Origin: Cryptomeria japonica
Lineage: Eukaryota > Streptophyta > Pinopsida > Cupressales > Cupressaceae
DNA: 64,000 bases
Assembly: GCF_030272615.1 (NCBI RefSeq)
Contig: NC_081412.1
Coordinates: 37,890,911-37,954,910, forward strand
Reading direction: 5' to 3'
Position numbers and translations under genes: made by a program. The notes below the pieces were generated by a model. The model saw nothing but the letters and a program-made list of their open reading frames with translations. It did no database searches and was not told where the DNA came from. Shown here piece after piece: positions 52,020-64,000 of this stretch. How positions within the stretch are numbered: position 1 is the stretch's first letter; each line of letters begins with the position of its first letter.

Positions 52020-53030
52020 GCAAGAGCACTCTCATGCTCGCAATGGTCAAATTTTGTTCATCATGTGCACAAAACGAAATCGTGAGCGTGTTCGGGTGGG
52101 AAGGTTTATGCTAGGCATGCCCCTATCATGCATCCCAAAGTGCCAGAACGTCGAGAGTCATACCATACCGGTGCGATCTCTCAAGTGCCCTAAGTCCAAA
52201 AAAATTGTCAAAATTTGACAGACTGTTTATTCAAATCCAGGACACATATGGTTGATCTATTTAATCCCATGGGGTTGCATGAGGCTCCTCTACAATGGAT
52301 TATCTCATTTTTTGACAACTCAGAGCCATTTTCGATTAGTAGCATTTTTTCACCTGCTACAAAAGTCATCAGTTGCATGTAATGAAAAGTTGCAAGATTG
52401 GCTAGAATTGATTCGGTTCATCATGTGCACAAACCGACATTGCGAGCACATCCGGGTGGGTAGTTTTATGCTAGGCATGCCCCTATTGTGCATCCCAAAG
52501 TTCCAGAATGTCGAGAGTCATACCGTACCGGTGTGATCTCTTAAGTGCCCTGAGTCCAAAAAATTGTCAAAATTTGACGGTCTGTTTCTTCCAATCCAGG
52601 ACACATACGGTCGATCTGTTTGATCCCACGGGGTCACGTGAGGCTCCTCTACAATGGCCTACCTTGATTTTTGATGACTTGGAGCCATTTTTGATTAGTA
52701 GCATTTTTTCACCTGCTCCAAAAGTCGTTAGTTGCATGCAATGAAAAGTTGCAAGAGTGGCTAGAATTGATTCGGTTCGTCATGTGCACAAACCGATATC
52801 GCGAGCGCGTCCGGGTGGGTAGGTTTATGATATGCATGCCCCTATTGTGCATCCCAAAGCATCAGAACATTGAGAGTCATACCTTACCAGTGCGATCTCT
52901 CAAGTGCCCTGAGTCCAAAAAAAAGTCAAAACTTGACGGACTATTTCTTCGAATCCAAGACATATACTATCGATCCGTTTGATCCCATGGGGTCGCGTGA
53001 GGCTCCTCTATAATGGCCTATCTCACTTTT
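52020..53030 (+). repeat. ~360-bp tandem repeat, 2.8 copies
   Basis: The phrase ATGAAAAGTTGCAAGAKTGG occurs at 52382 and 52740, and CATGTGCACAAA with GGCATGCCCCTAT recurs in all three units. The period is about 359-362 bp. The first unit lacks its start. The third ends abruptly at about 53,030, where transposase-like copy 3 begins. Short frames in it repeat with the unit and have no domain. Confidence 0.88.
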
Positions 53031-54081
53031 GAAGGAATCTTTCATAAAATTTAAAGTTTGAGTCATATCCAAATAGTGTTTTGCATGTGGCTCATGATTT
53101 TTAGACCCAATTTGCCTTCTAACAACATCTCTTTGGTTGGGTGATACTCTTGTGTTGTTATGCTAAAAATTTTCAATTAATGTTTTTAGGGCATCAACAA
53201 CAACCTTGTCTTTGTGTGGTAGTCTACCTGAGAATGACCAAAGATAATTATTGTTAGGTTCCTCTATTTGTTCCCCACCTCTTTAATGCTTTACTTAATG
53301 TTGTTCTACTAACGTTTAATGACTTACTTGTTTTTCTTATCAAACAATCTTTTTTTATTTTCTTGCCCATTATGGTTGATGTAATGACACGTCAAGTAGC
53401 ATTAGAATCTTTACTACATGATTTTGAGCCAATATATTGATATGCATCAAATATATTTATGACAATAGTTCTTTCACTATTACTTTCAGATGATCTTAGG
53501 CCTAGAATTTTCATTGTCTCTCTAAAATTCAAATTTTTAATCATTTGAACAATTAATTGACATCTTGCGGTTTGATTTAAGTTTTTAAAATAGTTTTGCC
53601 ATATTCTTTTAACCATTCTCCTACAAGTCCATTCATTCATTTTATTGGGCATTGACTTCAATATATTCTCATCAATGTCAATTAGATACTTTGGTTTCCT
53701 ACGAATGATTCTAGGAGGTGTTAACATCGGTGCATTATGTACATTTAATTCATCAAGTAGAGAAGGTGTAATATGTTCATCATTTAATTGATTATTCAAT
53801 GTGGTATCTTCTTCAATTGCATTGGTTCGAATGGTAAATGTTTCTTCTGAATTGCATTAGGTTCAAACGGTAAATGTTTCTTCTTTTAATTGCATTAGGT
53901 TCAAATGTAAATTATCAAATGTTTCTTCTTCAATTGCATTAGGTGCATTATATTCATTTGGTAAATCAAATTGAGATGTTGAGGATGACATACCTTCTTA
54001 TCTCCATTGTTCTTATGTCACACAATTTCTTCATTGTTGCCTTGGTCTTTCCTTTTGAGCCTCTTGTTGTTCCATCATTCC
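53031..54081 (-). pseudogene. Transposase-like gene of unassigned family, copy 3 (truncated both sides)
   Basis: Minus-strand frames align in order with copy 2. They are a repeated N-terminal segment (NEYNAPNAIEEETF and two further variants), the helical domain (TCRRMVKRIWQNYFKNLNQT), the HTH-like SKSLNVSRTTLSKALKRW, WSFSGRLPHKDKVVVD, NNTRVSPNQRDVV and HEPHAKHYLDMTQT. It ends at 53,031 against the 360-bp repeat, before the candidate catalytic core, and disappears into the assembly gap upstream. Breaks include a TGA where copy 2 has an Arg of its ARRVITT segment, another stop in ENF-stop-HNNTRV, and a frame change near 53,850. It cannot be active. Confidence 0.65.
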
Positions 54082-54581
54082 NNNNNNNNNNNNNNNNNNN
54101 NNNNNNNNNNNNNNNNNNNNNNNNNNNNNNNNNNNNNNNNNNNNNNNNNNNNNNNNNNNNNNNNNNNNNNNNNNNNNNNNNNNNNNNNNNNNNNNNNNNN
54201 NNNNNNNNNNNNNNNNNNNNNNNNNNNNNNNNNNNNNNNNNNNNNNNNNNNNNNNNNNNNNNNNNNNNNNNNNNNNNNNNNNNNNNNNNNNNNNNNNNNN
54301 NNNNNNNNNNNNNNNNNNNNNNNNNNNNNNNNNNNNNNNNNNNNNNNNNNNNNNNNNNNNNNNNNNNNNNNNNNNNNNNNNNNNNNNNNNNNNNNNNNNN
54401 NNNNNNNNNNNNNNNNNNNNNNNNNNNNNNNNNNNNNNNNNNNNNNNNNNNNNNNNNNNNNNNNNNNNNNNNNNNNNNNNNNNNNNNNNNNNNNNNNNNN
54501 NNNNNNNNNNNNNNNNNNNNNNNNNNNNNNNNNNNNNNNNNNNNNNNNNNNNNNNNNNNNNNNNNNNNNNNNNNNNNNNNN
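54082..54581. other. Assembly gap (500 N)
   Basis: A run of about 500 N. The round length suggests a placeholder gap, so the true distance and order across it are uncertain. Confidence 0.99.
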
Positions 54582-55282
54582 CGAGGCTTCACTAAAAAGC
54601 AAGTGTAAGAGCTTGACCTAACCCTAAGAGTACTACCTAATCTCTAAAACATATGATGGTATTAAATTTGCAAGGTTATAAGACTGATCTCGATTGTGAC
54701 TATAGGAATTACACATTTGATTTCTTTCATGGGTATGAACTGTTCCAAGCTATTTGACAAGTGATGATCATCATATACTACCACTGCCATGCATACAACA
54801 AACTTTAATTTCTTTAGGTGACAGGCATTGTGTAACAACATGGGAACTATTGCATACCCACCACTATCATTCTACAGGACATCATCTTTGTTACTCTCCC
54901 TCTTTCTCTTCCTACCTATTTTTTTCTTTTGAAAAACATATTGCAGGTACTCTGACTCATCATGTTGCTTTGTTGACACTATTTTCCACATCTGCTCTAC
55001 TCATTAAAAACACATTCGATAAGAATATTGCTATAGGTTTCTTTATTTGTCACGGTAATACACCCGTAGTTCAATTTCAAACCCTATTCCTCCTATTCAA
55101 TATACACACATAAATCCATCAGTCAATTTTTTAGGAGAGGATACATGATAAAAATCAAAGAGGAAGTTGTAGACAAGAAATAAATTCACTTACTTCTATA
55201 GAAGTGCAAACACAATTGCAATGGGGTATGGAGAGAGGGAGAGAAGAAGAGAAGAGGGATGGGGTATGGAGGAAGGGAGAAG

Positions 55283-55283
<1 letters not shown>
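54582..55283. other. Interval after the gap without a recognised gene
   Basis: A 119-codon frame at 54754-55113 starts MTSDDHHILPLPCIQQTLIS. It has no recognisable domain and no clear splice context. I do not call it a gene. Confidence 0.35.
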
Positions 55284-55338
<55 letters not shown>

Positions 55339-55540
55339 CACCTTGTATGCATTTGAGAGGGGGAGACAATACACTTACATGTGTATATATATGTTTAATA
55401 TATTATATATATACATATGTTATATGTATATAAACATATAATATATACAATATCATATTATACACATATTATATATTACATATATTATATGTATATACAC
55501 ATATTATATATAGAATATCATATTATACAATAGCATGTAC
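55284..55540. repeat. (AG)n and AT-rich microsatellites
   Basis: Pure AG repeat of about 50 bp at 55286-55336, then from 55381 an AT-rich block of ATATGTATATA and ACATATAATATATA words with internal palindromes. Confidence 0.9.
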
Positions 55541-55630
55541 ACGTTGTTTATAGTAAAGGTATCACGTACACGTTGCTTACACTATAAGTACCCTGTATGC
55601 GCTTTTTAAACCATAAGTAACCCATACGCG
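55540..55630. repeat. GTACACG / ATACGCGC motif cluster
   Basis: Four imperfect units: CATGTACACGTTG, CACGTACACGTTGCTTAC, TGTATGCGCTTTTTAAACC and CATACGCGCTTTTGAC. They resemble the 39985-40195 cluster (GCGTACACGCTACTC). Confidence 0.55.
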
Positions 55631-55869
55631 CTTTTGACTGTTTAGGCTTGGAAATAGACCTGACAACAAAGCTATGGATTGGAAGTTTGATTTCCCTCCA
55701 TTTCTCTCATTTTTTACGTGTTTTATTTTATCAACTTGGTTTATTGACTTTGTCATCATCAGGTTTACAGTTCATAAAGTGGGTATTTCTAAAATTTCCA
55801 CCATATTTTCACCCATCTTGTGAGATTTCTAACCATATAATTTTTTTTTCAATTTGAACAACAATAACA

Positions 55870-56310
55870 ATATTATTATTGAATTTCTTTTACCAGTGTC
55901 TCCATAGTTCTCATAGACATAGGTGCACCATTTTTTGAATAACTTTTGATATATTTATCCAATTTTAAAAAACTTTATATATTATTGTAGTGCACTTGAT
56001 TAGTTACAATTTAAAAAAAAAATTGTATTTTTTGATTTGTTTAGTGCAACTTATGCTTCGCGCATGAACAAGTACCTAATTTTTAGGATGTGCTCGATTG
56101 GAAAAATCATAAAAACAAATACTTAACAAAAAATTACAATAAAAATACACATATTCTAGTGCTAACTCTTAGATTTCTTTCTGCCAAAGGATTTGTCAAA
56201 ATACTAAATCTAACTATGACTTTTTAGATGCGCACGTCAGACACTATGTTATGTTTTTTTGAAAAAATTAGGGTCAATTTTTCATGCGCGAAGGATTTGA
56301 CCCCCTTAAT
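55870..56310 (-). repeat. Dispersed repeat, inverted copy of 35010-35450
   Basis: Contains TCTTTTACCAGTGTCTCCAT and, at the other end, TTTGACCCCCTTAATC. Both match the inverse complement of the 35-kb segment in the same relative order. Diverged; no coding sense. Confidence 0.65.
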
Positions 56311-56399
56311 CTTATCCAATTTTGAAAACGTTTAGTAGTTTGGAAACTAGATTCAAAGTACTATAATATTCGTTGTTTGATTATCTTCATATCTTGAGT

Positions 56400-57836
56400 G
56401 GATGACTTTCAAATTTTGCCTCCAAGTTCAGGTTCACCTGATTTCAGAAAAAAAGTGTCCACTTATACCCCCTTTTTAACCACCATCTTTGTGCACTTAC
56501 CCATATGGAAACTTGTTTCAAAGATATCTATCCTAAAAATGAAGCTTTGGAGAATAATTTTCATCCTTCTTTATGTACCTCCCTCATAAGGATCATTTGG
56601 TGCAAGGGGGTGATAATGTAGCTACCTTTCATAGTCATACCTTACCTTCTTTTCATTTCAATTACCTTCCCCCTATAGATGGATCATTAAGGAGATATGA
56701 TTTTCCCTTTCATAAACTTTGTCTTAATCATGAAGATACCTTAGAGAAAGAGGATGATACCATTTCCCATCATTATAATGTTTTTATTACTTTTTCTCCC
56801 AAAAATGAAGAACCTAACCAAGATCAAATCAATCCCATTCAAGTTGTTGATAATCCTAAAGTTGTTGTCCACCTTCATCAAAGTATCTCTCAACCTCAAC
56901 AAAAACCAAAAAATGTTTATAAGGGTGGAGTGAATCGTCAGCTTGACTATCATATAGTGGCTTGCACACATATAATAATGAATTTTTTACTTTGGAATCT
57001 AAAAAGAGTATACATATTGAATCACTCTATACATTTTTAGCTCCTATAATCCTCTCTCCGACTCAAAAAAATAAACCATCACCTACTAAAGATGTTCTTA
57101 AAGAGGAACTCTTGGAGGATGATTGGGGGTCACTAGATTTCACACCCTCTTTTTGTAGCAAATCTAAGATGCCTAAATTTGGAAACTAATTTTTTTTATC
57201 TTAACACATGTTTGGATATTAATTGAGACTCTTTAAACTCAAATCTAATTCCACCTAAGAGAAAACCCTCTCTTGATCCTACACATGGATATAATGGAAT
57301 TGTTTTAGGATGTGTTCAACAAAGTCTTGAAATTCATGAGAAATCATACTTTTCCAATGAAGAGCTAGGTTTCCAACCTCCTACTTTGTCAACATCCCCT
57401 CCCCCATTGTCTAGTGAATCCAAGTCTTCTCATTCCAATATGTAATTACAACAAGATAATATTTTATCTGATCTTCTTCACACCAACTTAATTTCTCTTC
57501 TTTGGCCTAAACAAAGAAAGAAACAGTGACAACATCTTAAAAATTATTTTTGCAAGTATCATTAAGTCCATGGCCATTCTACTAATGAGTTTCAATCCTT
57601 GCAAATTAAAATACAACAATATATTAATTTAGGTATCATAAAAGTAATATGTGATAATCAATGACATATTATTATGATAATTTCAAATAACATTCAAGTT
57701 CCTATTATGTTGCTCCTCACTATGTGGCATTGTCAATTTATGTATTGGGGGCTCATTGTCATTCATGGTGGTATAATTTTAGGTGCAATCATACTTAGTG
57801 AGAAACATAATAGTCTATTTATTCTTATCTCTATTA
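56400..57836 (+). pseudogene. Coding-like relic, probably the 3' spacer of an older LTR element
   Basis: A frame at 56573-57040 reads FHSHTLPSFHFNYLPPIDGS and NVFITFSPKNEEPNQDQINP. It continues in another frame as QLDYHIVACTYNNEFFTLES and ends near 57189. Frames change and stops follow. A phrase TATTGGGGGCTCATTGTCAT occurs at about 57,742. It leads into the duplicated 57.84-58.30 kb block and the gypsy LTR. Family not identified. Confidence 0.35.
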
Positions 57837-58300
57837 TTTGGGGGCAAGAACAATTCTCAATAATTTCTCCTTTCTGAGGATTCACTTTTTCTTTGTTGAG
57901 TTGCACCTTTCATAACTTGATGTCCTTTCTTGCATAGAATTATCCTTCATGTGAGTGCATGTGTTCCTTGGTTAGGACCTATTCCTTGCTTGAAATGGTC
58001 CATCTCTTATGAATAATCTATCCTTAGAAGGTGTGCAATCCTTCCCCAAGGTAATCCTTGTCTCCATGCTTGGGGGACAAGAATAGAATTTTATTTCAAT
58101 CCTGTCTCTTTTATTCCACAATTTCCTTTTCCTTTATGAGATACATTTTTTATGATTATGTCCTTTATTGCATAGAATTTTCCTTCATGAGAGTACATTT
58201 GTGTTCCTTTTTTATTACGTATTCTTCATTTAAAATGGTACATCTCTTATGAACAATTTCTCCTCGATGAATATGTGCAATCTTTCTCTCTAACTTGGAT
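57837..58300 (+). repeat. ~225-bp tandem duplication
   Basis: Two diverged copies (57837-58060 and 58065-58300) share GGGGGCAAGAA / GGGGGACAAGAA, then TTGCATAGAATT and TCCTTCATG, then CATCTCTTATGAA. Such duplicated blocks next to gypsy LTRs are usually untranslated spacer. Confidence 0.65.
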
Positions 58301-58498
58301 CAACTTTTCCTTGTCTTTATGATGTGATTCCATTTCATGTGTGGGATTGTTTGTTCACTCAAGGATTCTCTCTTATGAAAGACATTTGTATCCTAGATAC
58401 AACCTCTTCCTCGCTTGATGATGTATGTCTATTTTAAACAAATTTCTCACTTGGAGTCAAAAAGTGTGTTAGCCTTCATCAAGAATCCCTTTACCTAG

Positions 58499-59224
58499 TG
58501 TATACACCTAAAATTGTCCCGTCTAATTAAATAAATATTTTTATTTATTTAATTATTTTAGCCTACTTCTTCTATTAATTAAATAAATCTTTATTTATTT
58601 AATTAATTCATTTACCCTCTTCTAGCCTTATTTCTCATTTAAATAAATACTTTTATTTATTTAATTGATCCCACTTCTATTAATTAAATAAATCTTTATT
58701 TATTTAGTTAATTTATTAGCCTTTTCTACTTATGACACATGTCATTCATATCTTAATTCCTACACTACCTACCATCTAATTATTTTATTATTTCCTCTAC
58801 CTACCCTCTAATCCTAGTCGACCATCTATCTTTTACACGTCTTAATCATATCCCTCCATTTCTTATAGTGTAATATATATAAGAGGATGCTTATCTCATT
58901 ATCGATCCCCTCCCAAGCATTCTAGCATTCAAAATTTTATATGCGATCAAGCCTACTTGCAACCACATTTTCAATCTTTGATGAGCTTTTGTGCACACAT
59001 AAAATCTGAGAGCAAATATATCAAGCAAGATCAATGGAGATAGGAAGAATGGAGATCCAAACCCTATTGGACATGTGATGGTATAATCTTTGTGATTTTG
59101 TTGATTTGCATTGCCTTAGATAATCTTCATATGTTATGGTGGATCTTTGTTGTTGTTAGGCTAGGGTTTTGTGGTTGAATCTATTTAGTCTTTCAATATT
59201 GTTATTACATTTTTACCATAAACA
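58499..59224 (+). repeat. 5' LTR of a Ty3/gypsy element
   Basis: Starts TGTATACACC, ends CATAAACA, 726 bp, followed three bases later by a primer-binding site. The first 240 bp carry four ATTAAATAAAT...ATTTATTTAATTA hairpin-like units separated by CT-rich spacers. A TATA box (ATATATATAAG) lies at 58873-58883. No polypurine tract precedes it, which fits a 5' LTR. The 3' LTR is outside the window. Confidence 0.78.
58872..58883 (+). promoter_or_regulatory. TATA box in the gypsy LTR
   Basis: AATATATATAAG in mid-LTR is the likely core promoter of the element. The start site would be about 30 bp downstream, near 58,910. Confidence 0.5.
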
Positions 59225-59227
59225 TTT

Positions 59228-59245
59228 TGGCACGCCCGGTGGGAC
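59228..59245 (+). other. Primer-binding site of the gypsy element
   Basis: TGGCACGCCCGGTGGGAC follows the LTR end CA by three bases. It begins with the TGG that pairs with a tRNA 3' CCA end. The tRNA was not identified. Confidence 0.7.
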
Positions 59246-61911
59246 ATGGGTTTTTGTTAGATCTATGTTTTTTGCAGATTTTTCTAAACCTATATTGTTA
59301 TTTTGTAAAACAATTTGGAGAATAACCTTGTGCAGCTAGGGTTTTGGACACAAAATTAAGATCTTGGAGAGATCTGATCTGATTTCACAAATGGATTGGA
59401 ATTTTTCCATAAACTTTTGTTTGTTGGTTTGGGACAATATCAAGAGCCTTCAATCCAAAATTCAGATTTTTTGGAGCATATTTGAATTTTCTATGATTTT
59501 TTTATGAATTTTCATAAAAAATTAATTTTGAGAGAAAATAAGCAAACTTTTTAGATTTTCTTATATTTTTGGAAATCTCTCTGATTTATACATAGGATCT
59601 TTTCTTTGTGATTTTAATTTTGATACAAAATATTTCCTAAAAAATCAGATTTTTAAAACTTAGGTTTTTTCATTATTTTGATCATATCTCACAAACGGCT
59701 TTAAATTTTGGCATCAAATTTTTTTTACAGGTCACTAACAATATCAAAAGTTTTCAGTTAAATAATCATATTGTTTGGAGCATATTTAAATTTTCTATTT
59801 ATTTTTTATGCATTTTCATAAAAAAATAATTTTGAGAGAAAATGAGTGAATTTTTCAGATTGGTTTACAGTTTTAGAAATTTCTTAGAATTATACACAAG
59901 ATTTGTTCTTTGTGATTTTAATTGTGATGCAAAATTATTCATTAAAAATTAGATCTTTAAACATTAGAGTTTTGCATTATTTTGATCATATCTCACAAAC
60001 TACTTGGAATTTTTATAAAAAACAATTTATGCAAGTTTTGAATGCTATCAGGAGTTTCCAGAAAAAAATTAGATTTTTTGGATCAATTTTGCATTTTATA
60101 TGAGTTTTTTATGAGTTTTAATAAAAAAGTATTTTTTGGAACAAATTAGAAACTTTTTCGGATTTTCTTACATTTCTGGAAATGTCTTGAAATTTTATAG
60201 GTGCTTTGTTTTTTTTATGATACAAAATAACTCATGGAAAATCAGATCTTTGAATCTATCAAAAAATGTCTTGTCAAAGGCCCCCATTTTAGAAAGTCTT
60301 TTGGATCTAAAATTTACCTAACTTGTTTGCTTGCAAGAAGGGTTAATCATTTGAAACAACCCAAACTACTAACAAATATTTTTGCAAGATCTTGGCAAGG
60401 GTTTTTCTTTTGATTTTCATGGCGTGTCTTGTTTTCATAGACTAGCAAACACTTCAATTGGTGCACTAAAATTGAACCAGTGTCTTTTGTGTCTTGGGTA
60501 ATAGGCTCTTTGTGTTTAAGCTTTAGAGGGTCTGTCTTCCCGTGTGGTCATTAGGACTACTAGTGAGGAGAGAACAATCCAAGTGGTAGCGAGGAAAACT
60601 CACCTCTTCCGAACCACTATAAATAACCGTATCCATGGTGAAAGCCATGGGTAACATGTGTTGATTAGTTCATACCAACACTATGTCTCCCCATAAACCC
60701 GTTTGATCAATTTTATTTGATCAATAGTAGGGCGTAACCCCTACCGACTGGGAGCCTTCTGTATTTACAGAGCTGAAAGTGCCGCATTTATGGTCACATG
60801 AGCGGATGCCTTTACTAGTAGCTTTTTGTTTTAGAAAGCCAAAATTCTTCTAGTTGTCGGGGCAAGAGGTCGGACCTCTGGAGTGGCCCACACACATACG
60901 GTTCTTATTAGAGATACAAAGTTCACCACGAGGAGTTTTCATGGGGACTGGTGCTTGGCTGCCCTAGAGAAGTGAGTGTTGAGGGTAGAGCTAGTGGAGC
61001 CAAGCATCTAAGTATTTGCTTTGAATAGCGTAGCCTCGGGGGAAACCCCATGTGGGATCAACAACTATTGTCCTAGCTAACCATAAGAATTGTGCGTGTC
61101 TTCTTTTAAACATTCAAATATTCAAGATCAAACATCAAAACATTGTGTCTTTTGTGTCTTCAAGTGTATGCAAAACATTTTTACATCAAACAACACACTT
61201 TCTTTGGAGTCATTTTGAGTCTAATTCTTGCAAACATAGAGTCCTCATCAACATTGTGTCCTTTTGTCATGAAATACGGTCATAAATTCATATTTGGTCA
61301 CAACAAACAACTTCACAAATTGGAAAAATTGCACCCAGGTCTTATAAATGTGTCTATGCAGTATCTAGTCAAGTCTGTGTTGGGTAACTGTGTCTATGAA
61401 GTATACAGGCACGTTTGTGTTCAGTATTGGGAAAATCTACAATCCAGCAAACAAGAGCAATCAGTTTCATAATTCTTGAGCTTCCTATGTTATTTCTATG
61501 GGTTTTCATCTAGAATTCAGCCTATTTTTTCGGTCTCACAAAGTTCATCATTGCTTTACACCTTGCATTAAATCCACATTTATCTAAACTTGAGTCAAAA
61601 TGTCACTTGCTTGTCCTCATCTTGCTTTGTCAACACAATACATACAACAACATTTTGCTAAGTGGTCCCTCATCAAGGTCTATCACCTTTGGGTCTCATT
61701 TGGTCTTACTTAGAGTCAAGGTCAACTTACCTCATCAAGAGAAACTATCCTCTCTTTGGAAGCCACACCTACTCTACTACATACATACTTGGTCTTACAC
61801 TTTGGACATTGCAAGTAAACCTCATATTCATTTACATTCCATCAAACTCTTGGTCTTCCATACTCTTTCTATTTTCATCTAGTCTCACACATCTTGGTCA
61901 AGACCTAGTTC
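59246..61911 (+). mobile_element. Long untranslated leader of the gypsy element
   Basis: About 2.7 kb with no coding homology. Three diverged copies of a segment containing TTTTGATCATATCTCACAAA and TTTTCATAAAAAA lie at about 59.4, 59.7 and 60.0 kb. A better conserved block at 60.5-61.1 kb has CTCGGGGGAAACCCCATGTG and paired stems such as CCATGGTGAAAGCCATGG. Long structured leaders are typical of large plant gypsy elements. Confidence 0.6.
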
Positions 61912-63915
61912 ATGGTTGAAACCCTTTCCCAAAAATCTAGGAGAGAAGCTAAAGAGTCTCAAGAGTCTACAAACATGAGTGGCTATGAGTACGACAATGA
62001 TATCTTTTTCAATTCTGATCATACCACATTACCTGACATGGACATCTATAGAAAAACTCAAAATATTTAGAACCTGGATAATACAAACAACAATGATACA
62101 CAAAATGACAATGTGGATAACATTTTAGTACATTAAGAAGAAGTGGAAGACTCTATTGTGGAACCCCATTTTAATAGATTAGCTAAGGAAATCATGAGAA
62201 GAGATAGACAATATTTCTTACAAGTGATGGTACAAAGTAGAACTAAGATACCTCATGATTTTGACATGTCTCAAATAGTGGAAAATCGACCTATGCAAGA
62301 AACTCAACTCAACATGGATCAAAGGAGACCTAATAGTGGAGGTACTAGAGGACCACGTTTCATGCCTAAGTTGCCATCATCCTTGTTTCAAAAACCTGAG
62401 GTCCCAAATACACATGGTCAAGCTTCTGATACTCATGAAAGAACATCTCATGAACAACTCCTTCTATGCAGACCTTTATGGAAATATTATGCGAATAAGT
62501 ACACTCAATCACATACCAATTTTAAGGACCAATCTCAAAAGAAATTGGATATTCAGAGGCATACTCAAAATTTGGACACAAGAAAGCCCCGTATCAAATT
62601 TGGGGGCAATACACAAGAGAAAACTCATGATATGCCTTATGACCCTATATCAAGTGGTCCCTACATGCATTATCATTATAGACCTCCTCCATATGAAAAT
62701 GTTTACGATCAATAGTATCCTCCTCCTCCACCCGATGGCTCAGGCATGTGATATGGTCCAAGAAGTTGATCTCCACCTAAGAACAATTTGGAACAACAAA
62801 TAAAGAACTTACAAAAGAAAATGGAGGACATAAATACACCAAATCCAACTTACACAATCACAGACATATGTCCCTATCCATTTGGCAAAAGCATTCCAAT
62901 GCCTCCTTTTCCTACACACTTTGTAACGCCTAGGTTTGATAAGTACAAAAGCAAAGGAGACCCTAGGGCACATATAAGATAGTTTTTCATGGCTTGCATT
63001 GAGGTAGCAGTAGAAGAAACATATTTGATGAGATTGTTCCCAAAAAGATTAGGTGATCAAGCTATAGAATGGTTCTCCCAACTTCCATCTGGAATTAAAT
63101 CATGGGGTGATCTAGCAGAAGCTTTCATACAATATTTCTCATATAATATTGAGACAAATATATCAGTTACCACTTTGTGGAACACCAAGCAAAAGGATGG
63201 GGAGTCATTTTCATCATTCTTACAAAGATGAAGGATTTTAGCCAGCAGATGCTCTTGTGAAATTCCACAAAAACAAATTGTAGAGATGTTCACCCAGAGT
63301 GTCAACAGATAAATTGGTTATGACTTGAGGAAAGATTGTTTGTCCACCTTCAAGGATGTCATTGAAAAGGGATTAGAAAAAGAGAAGGTCCTAATTGAAC
63401 AAGGAGTAATTAAGATATTCAAAGAAAACAAATAGGACTTTAAAGGAAAGGACAAGCCACGATTTTGCAACAAAAACAAGAACACAGTAAATGATGGTGT
63501 TGTTGATGCTAACACAGTAAGACCCAAAATCATTCTTTATGGATCAAGTTCTACAAACAACCAAGTGAATACTCAAACAACTTCAAAACCATGAAGAAAA
63601 TATACCCCATTAGGAGAACCACTTGAGTCAACTTTCAAGAAGCTAGTGGCAAACAAGATAATAACAATTCCAGATAATCCTCCATATGAGTCAAAGGTCA
63701 AACCAAATTGGTGGAATGACGATGAGTACTGTGAATATCACAAGAGAAAGGGACATAAAATAGGAAATTGTCATCATCTGAAGAACATTATACAAGATCT
63801 TATCGATAGAGGTGACATTGAGATCGGAGGACACTCATCCAATCAGGAGCATGAGATGTTTAAGGAAACATTTCCTAAACATGACAGGGGAAAATCCAAA
63901 GCCATAGATGAGTAG
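61912..63915 (+). pseudogene. Ty3/gypsy gag polyprotein, decayed
   Basis: A single frame from ATG 61912 (MVETLSQKSRREAKESQEST). The capsid domain at about 62,930-63,300 has FDKYKSKGDPRAHIR, MRLFPKRLGDQAIEWFSQLP, SWGDLAEAFIQYF and LWNTKQKDGESFSSFLQR. A zinc-knuckle-like CEYHKRKGHKIGNC lies at about 63,730. About ten in-frame stops interrupt it (for example after HIR, FLQR, VNR, ENK and SKP), yet no frameshift was needed. Several sit where Gln or Trp is expected in this family. The frame ends at 63913-63915 and pol lies beyond the window. The layout suggests a large Tat/Ogre- or Athila-like element; the lineage is uncertain. Confidence 0.82.
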
Positions 63916-64000
63916 ACCAACTATATTAGAGCATCCTATAACTATGATTGAACTGTCAATCACATTTAGATGGACAATTATATCTCTACCATTATCATAA

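Noticed and set aside
53943-54621. Open frames spanning the N run
   Set aside because: The gap has no sequence, so these frames carry no information.
54754-55113. 119-codon plus-strand frame after the gap
   Set aside because: No recognisable domain, splice context or homolog in the window.

Overview
This is nuclear DNA of a seed plant with a large, repeat-dominated genome. A gymnosperm is most likely: the edge elements look like conifer Ty3/gypsy elements, there is a TIR-type NBS-LRR relic, and AT-rich intergenic space is long. The species cannot be named from the sequence. No bacterial-style operon, rRNA, tRNA or CRISPR array was found. Almost every coding stretch is a transposable element or a decayed gene. 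No gene is both complete and undamaged, apart from one apparently undamaged set of small minus-strand exons at 45.9-47.1 kb.

Layout. 0-0.3 kb: LTR end of a minus-strand gypsy element. 0.3-3.6 kb: unassigned, with tandem repeats. 3.67-5.08 kb: relic carrying a plant mobile domain (PMD). 5.1-5.9 kb: minus-strand Copia LTR end. 7.9-17.6 kb: a decayed Copia element (LTRs 7895-9163 and 16054-17332) whose right LTR is followed by a second primer-binding site and gag start. A minus-strand, non-coding LTR element is nested in its reverse transcriptase (12107-14851). 18.1-20.3 kb: minus-strand NB-ARC/LRR pseudogene; a TIR fragment on the same strand lies 10 kb away at 30.4 kb. 20.6-23.9, 42.2-45.2 and 53.0-54.1 kb: three diverged copies of one unassigned transposase-like family. 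25.1-27.7 kb: tandem repeats, two fold-back elements and a satellite of about ten long palindromes. 28.6-29.7 kb: gypsy gag relic. 30.6-31.2 and 39.1-39.6 kb: complex microsatellites. 33.2-34.3 kb: second PMD relic, minus strand. 35.7-39.0 kb: a purine/pyrimidine strand-asymmetric tract. 45.9-47.1 kb (minus) and 49.6-51.5 kb (plus): two sets of small phase-0 exons. 52.0-53.0 kb: ~360-bp tandem repeat. 54.08-54.58 kb: assembly gap. 58.5-64.0 kb: gypsy LTR, primer-binding site, long leader and gag.

The most promising candidate for something undescribed is the transposase-like family. It has a helix-turn-helix region, a candidate D-D-E triad next to a conserved HGKG..DGAGA motif, cysteine clusters and a conserved C-terminal domain. 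The middle copy lies inside a 7.6-kb interval whose two ends carry clusters of GGGCCC-centred palindromes, and that interval also holds a minus-strand gene with a tandemly tripled exon. This could be one two-gene DNA transposon, which is inference.

Several unrelated elements carry many in-frame stops but few or no frameshifts. Many of these stops replace expected Trp, Gln or Arg codons, which fits C-to-T decay of methylated DNA.
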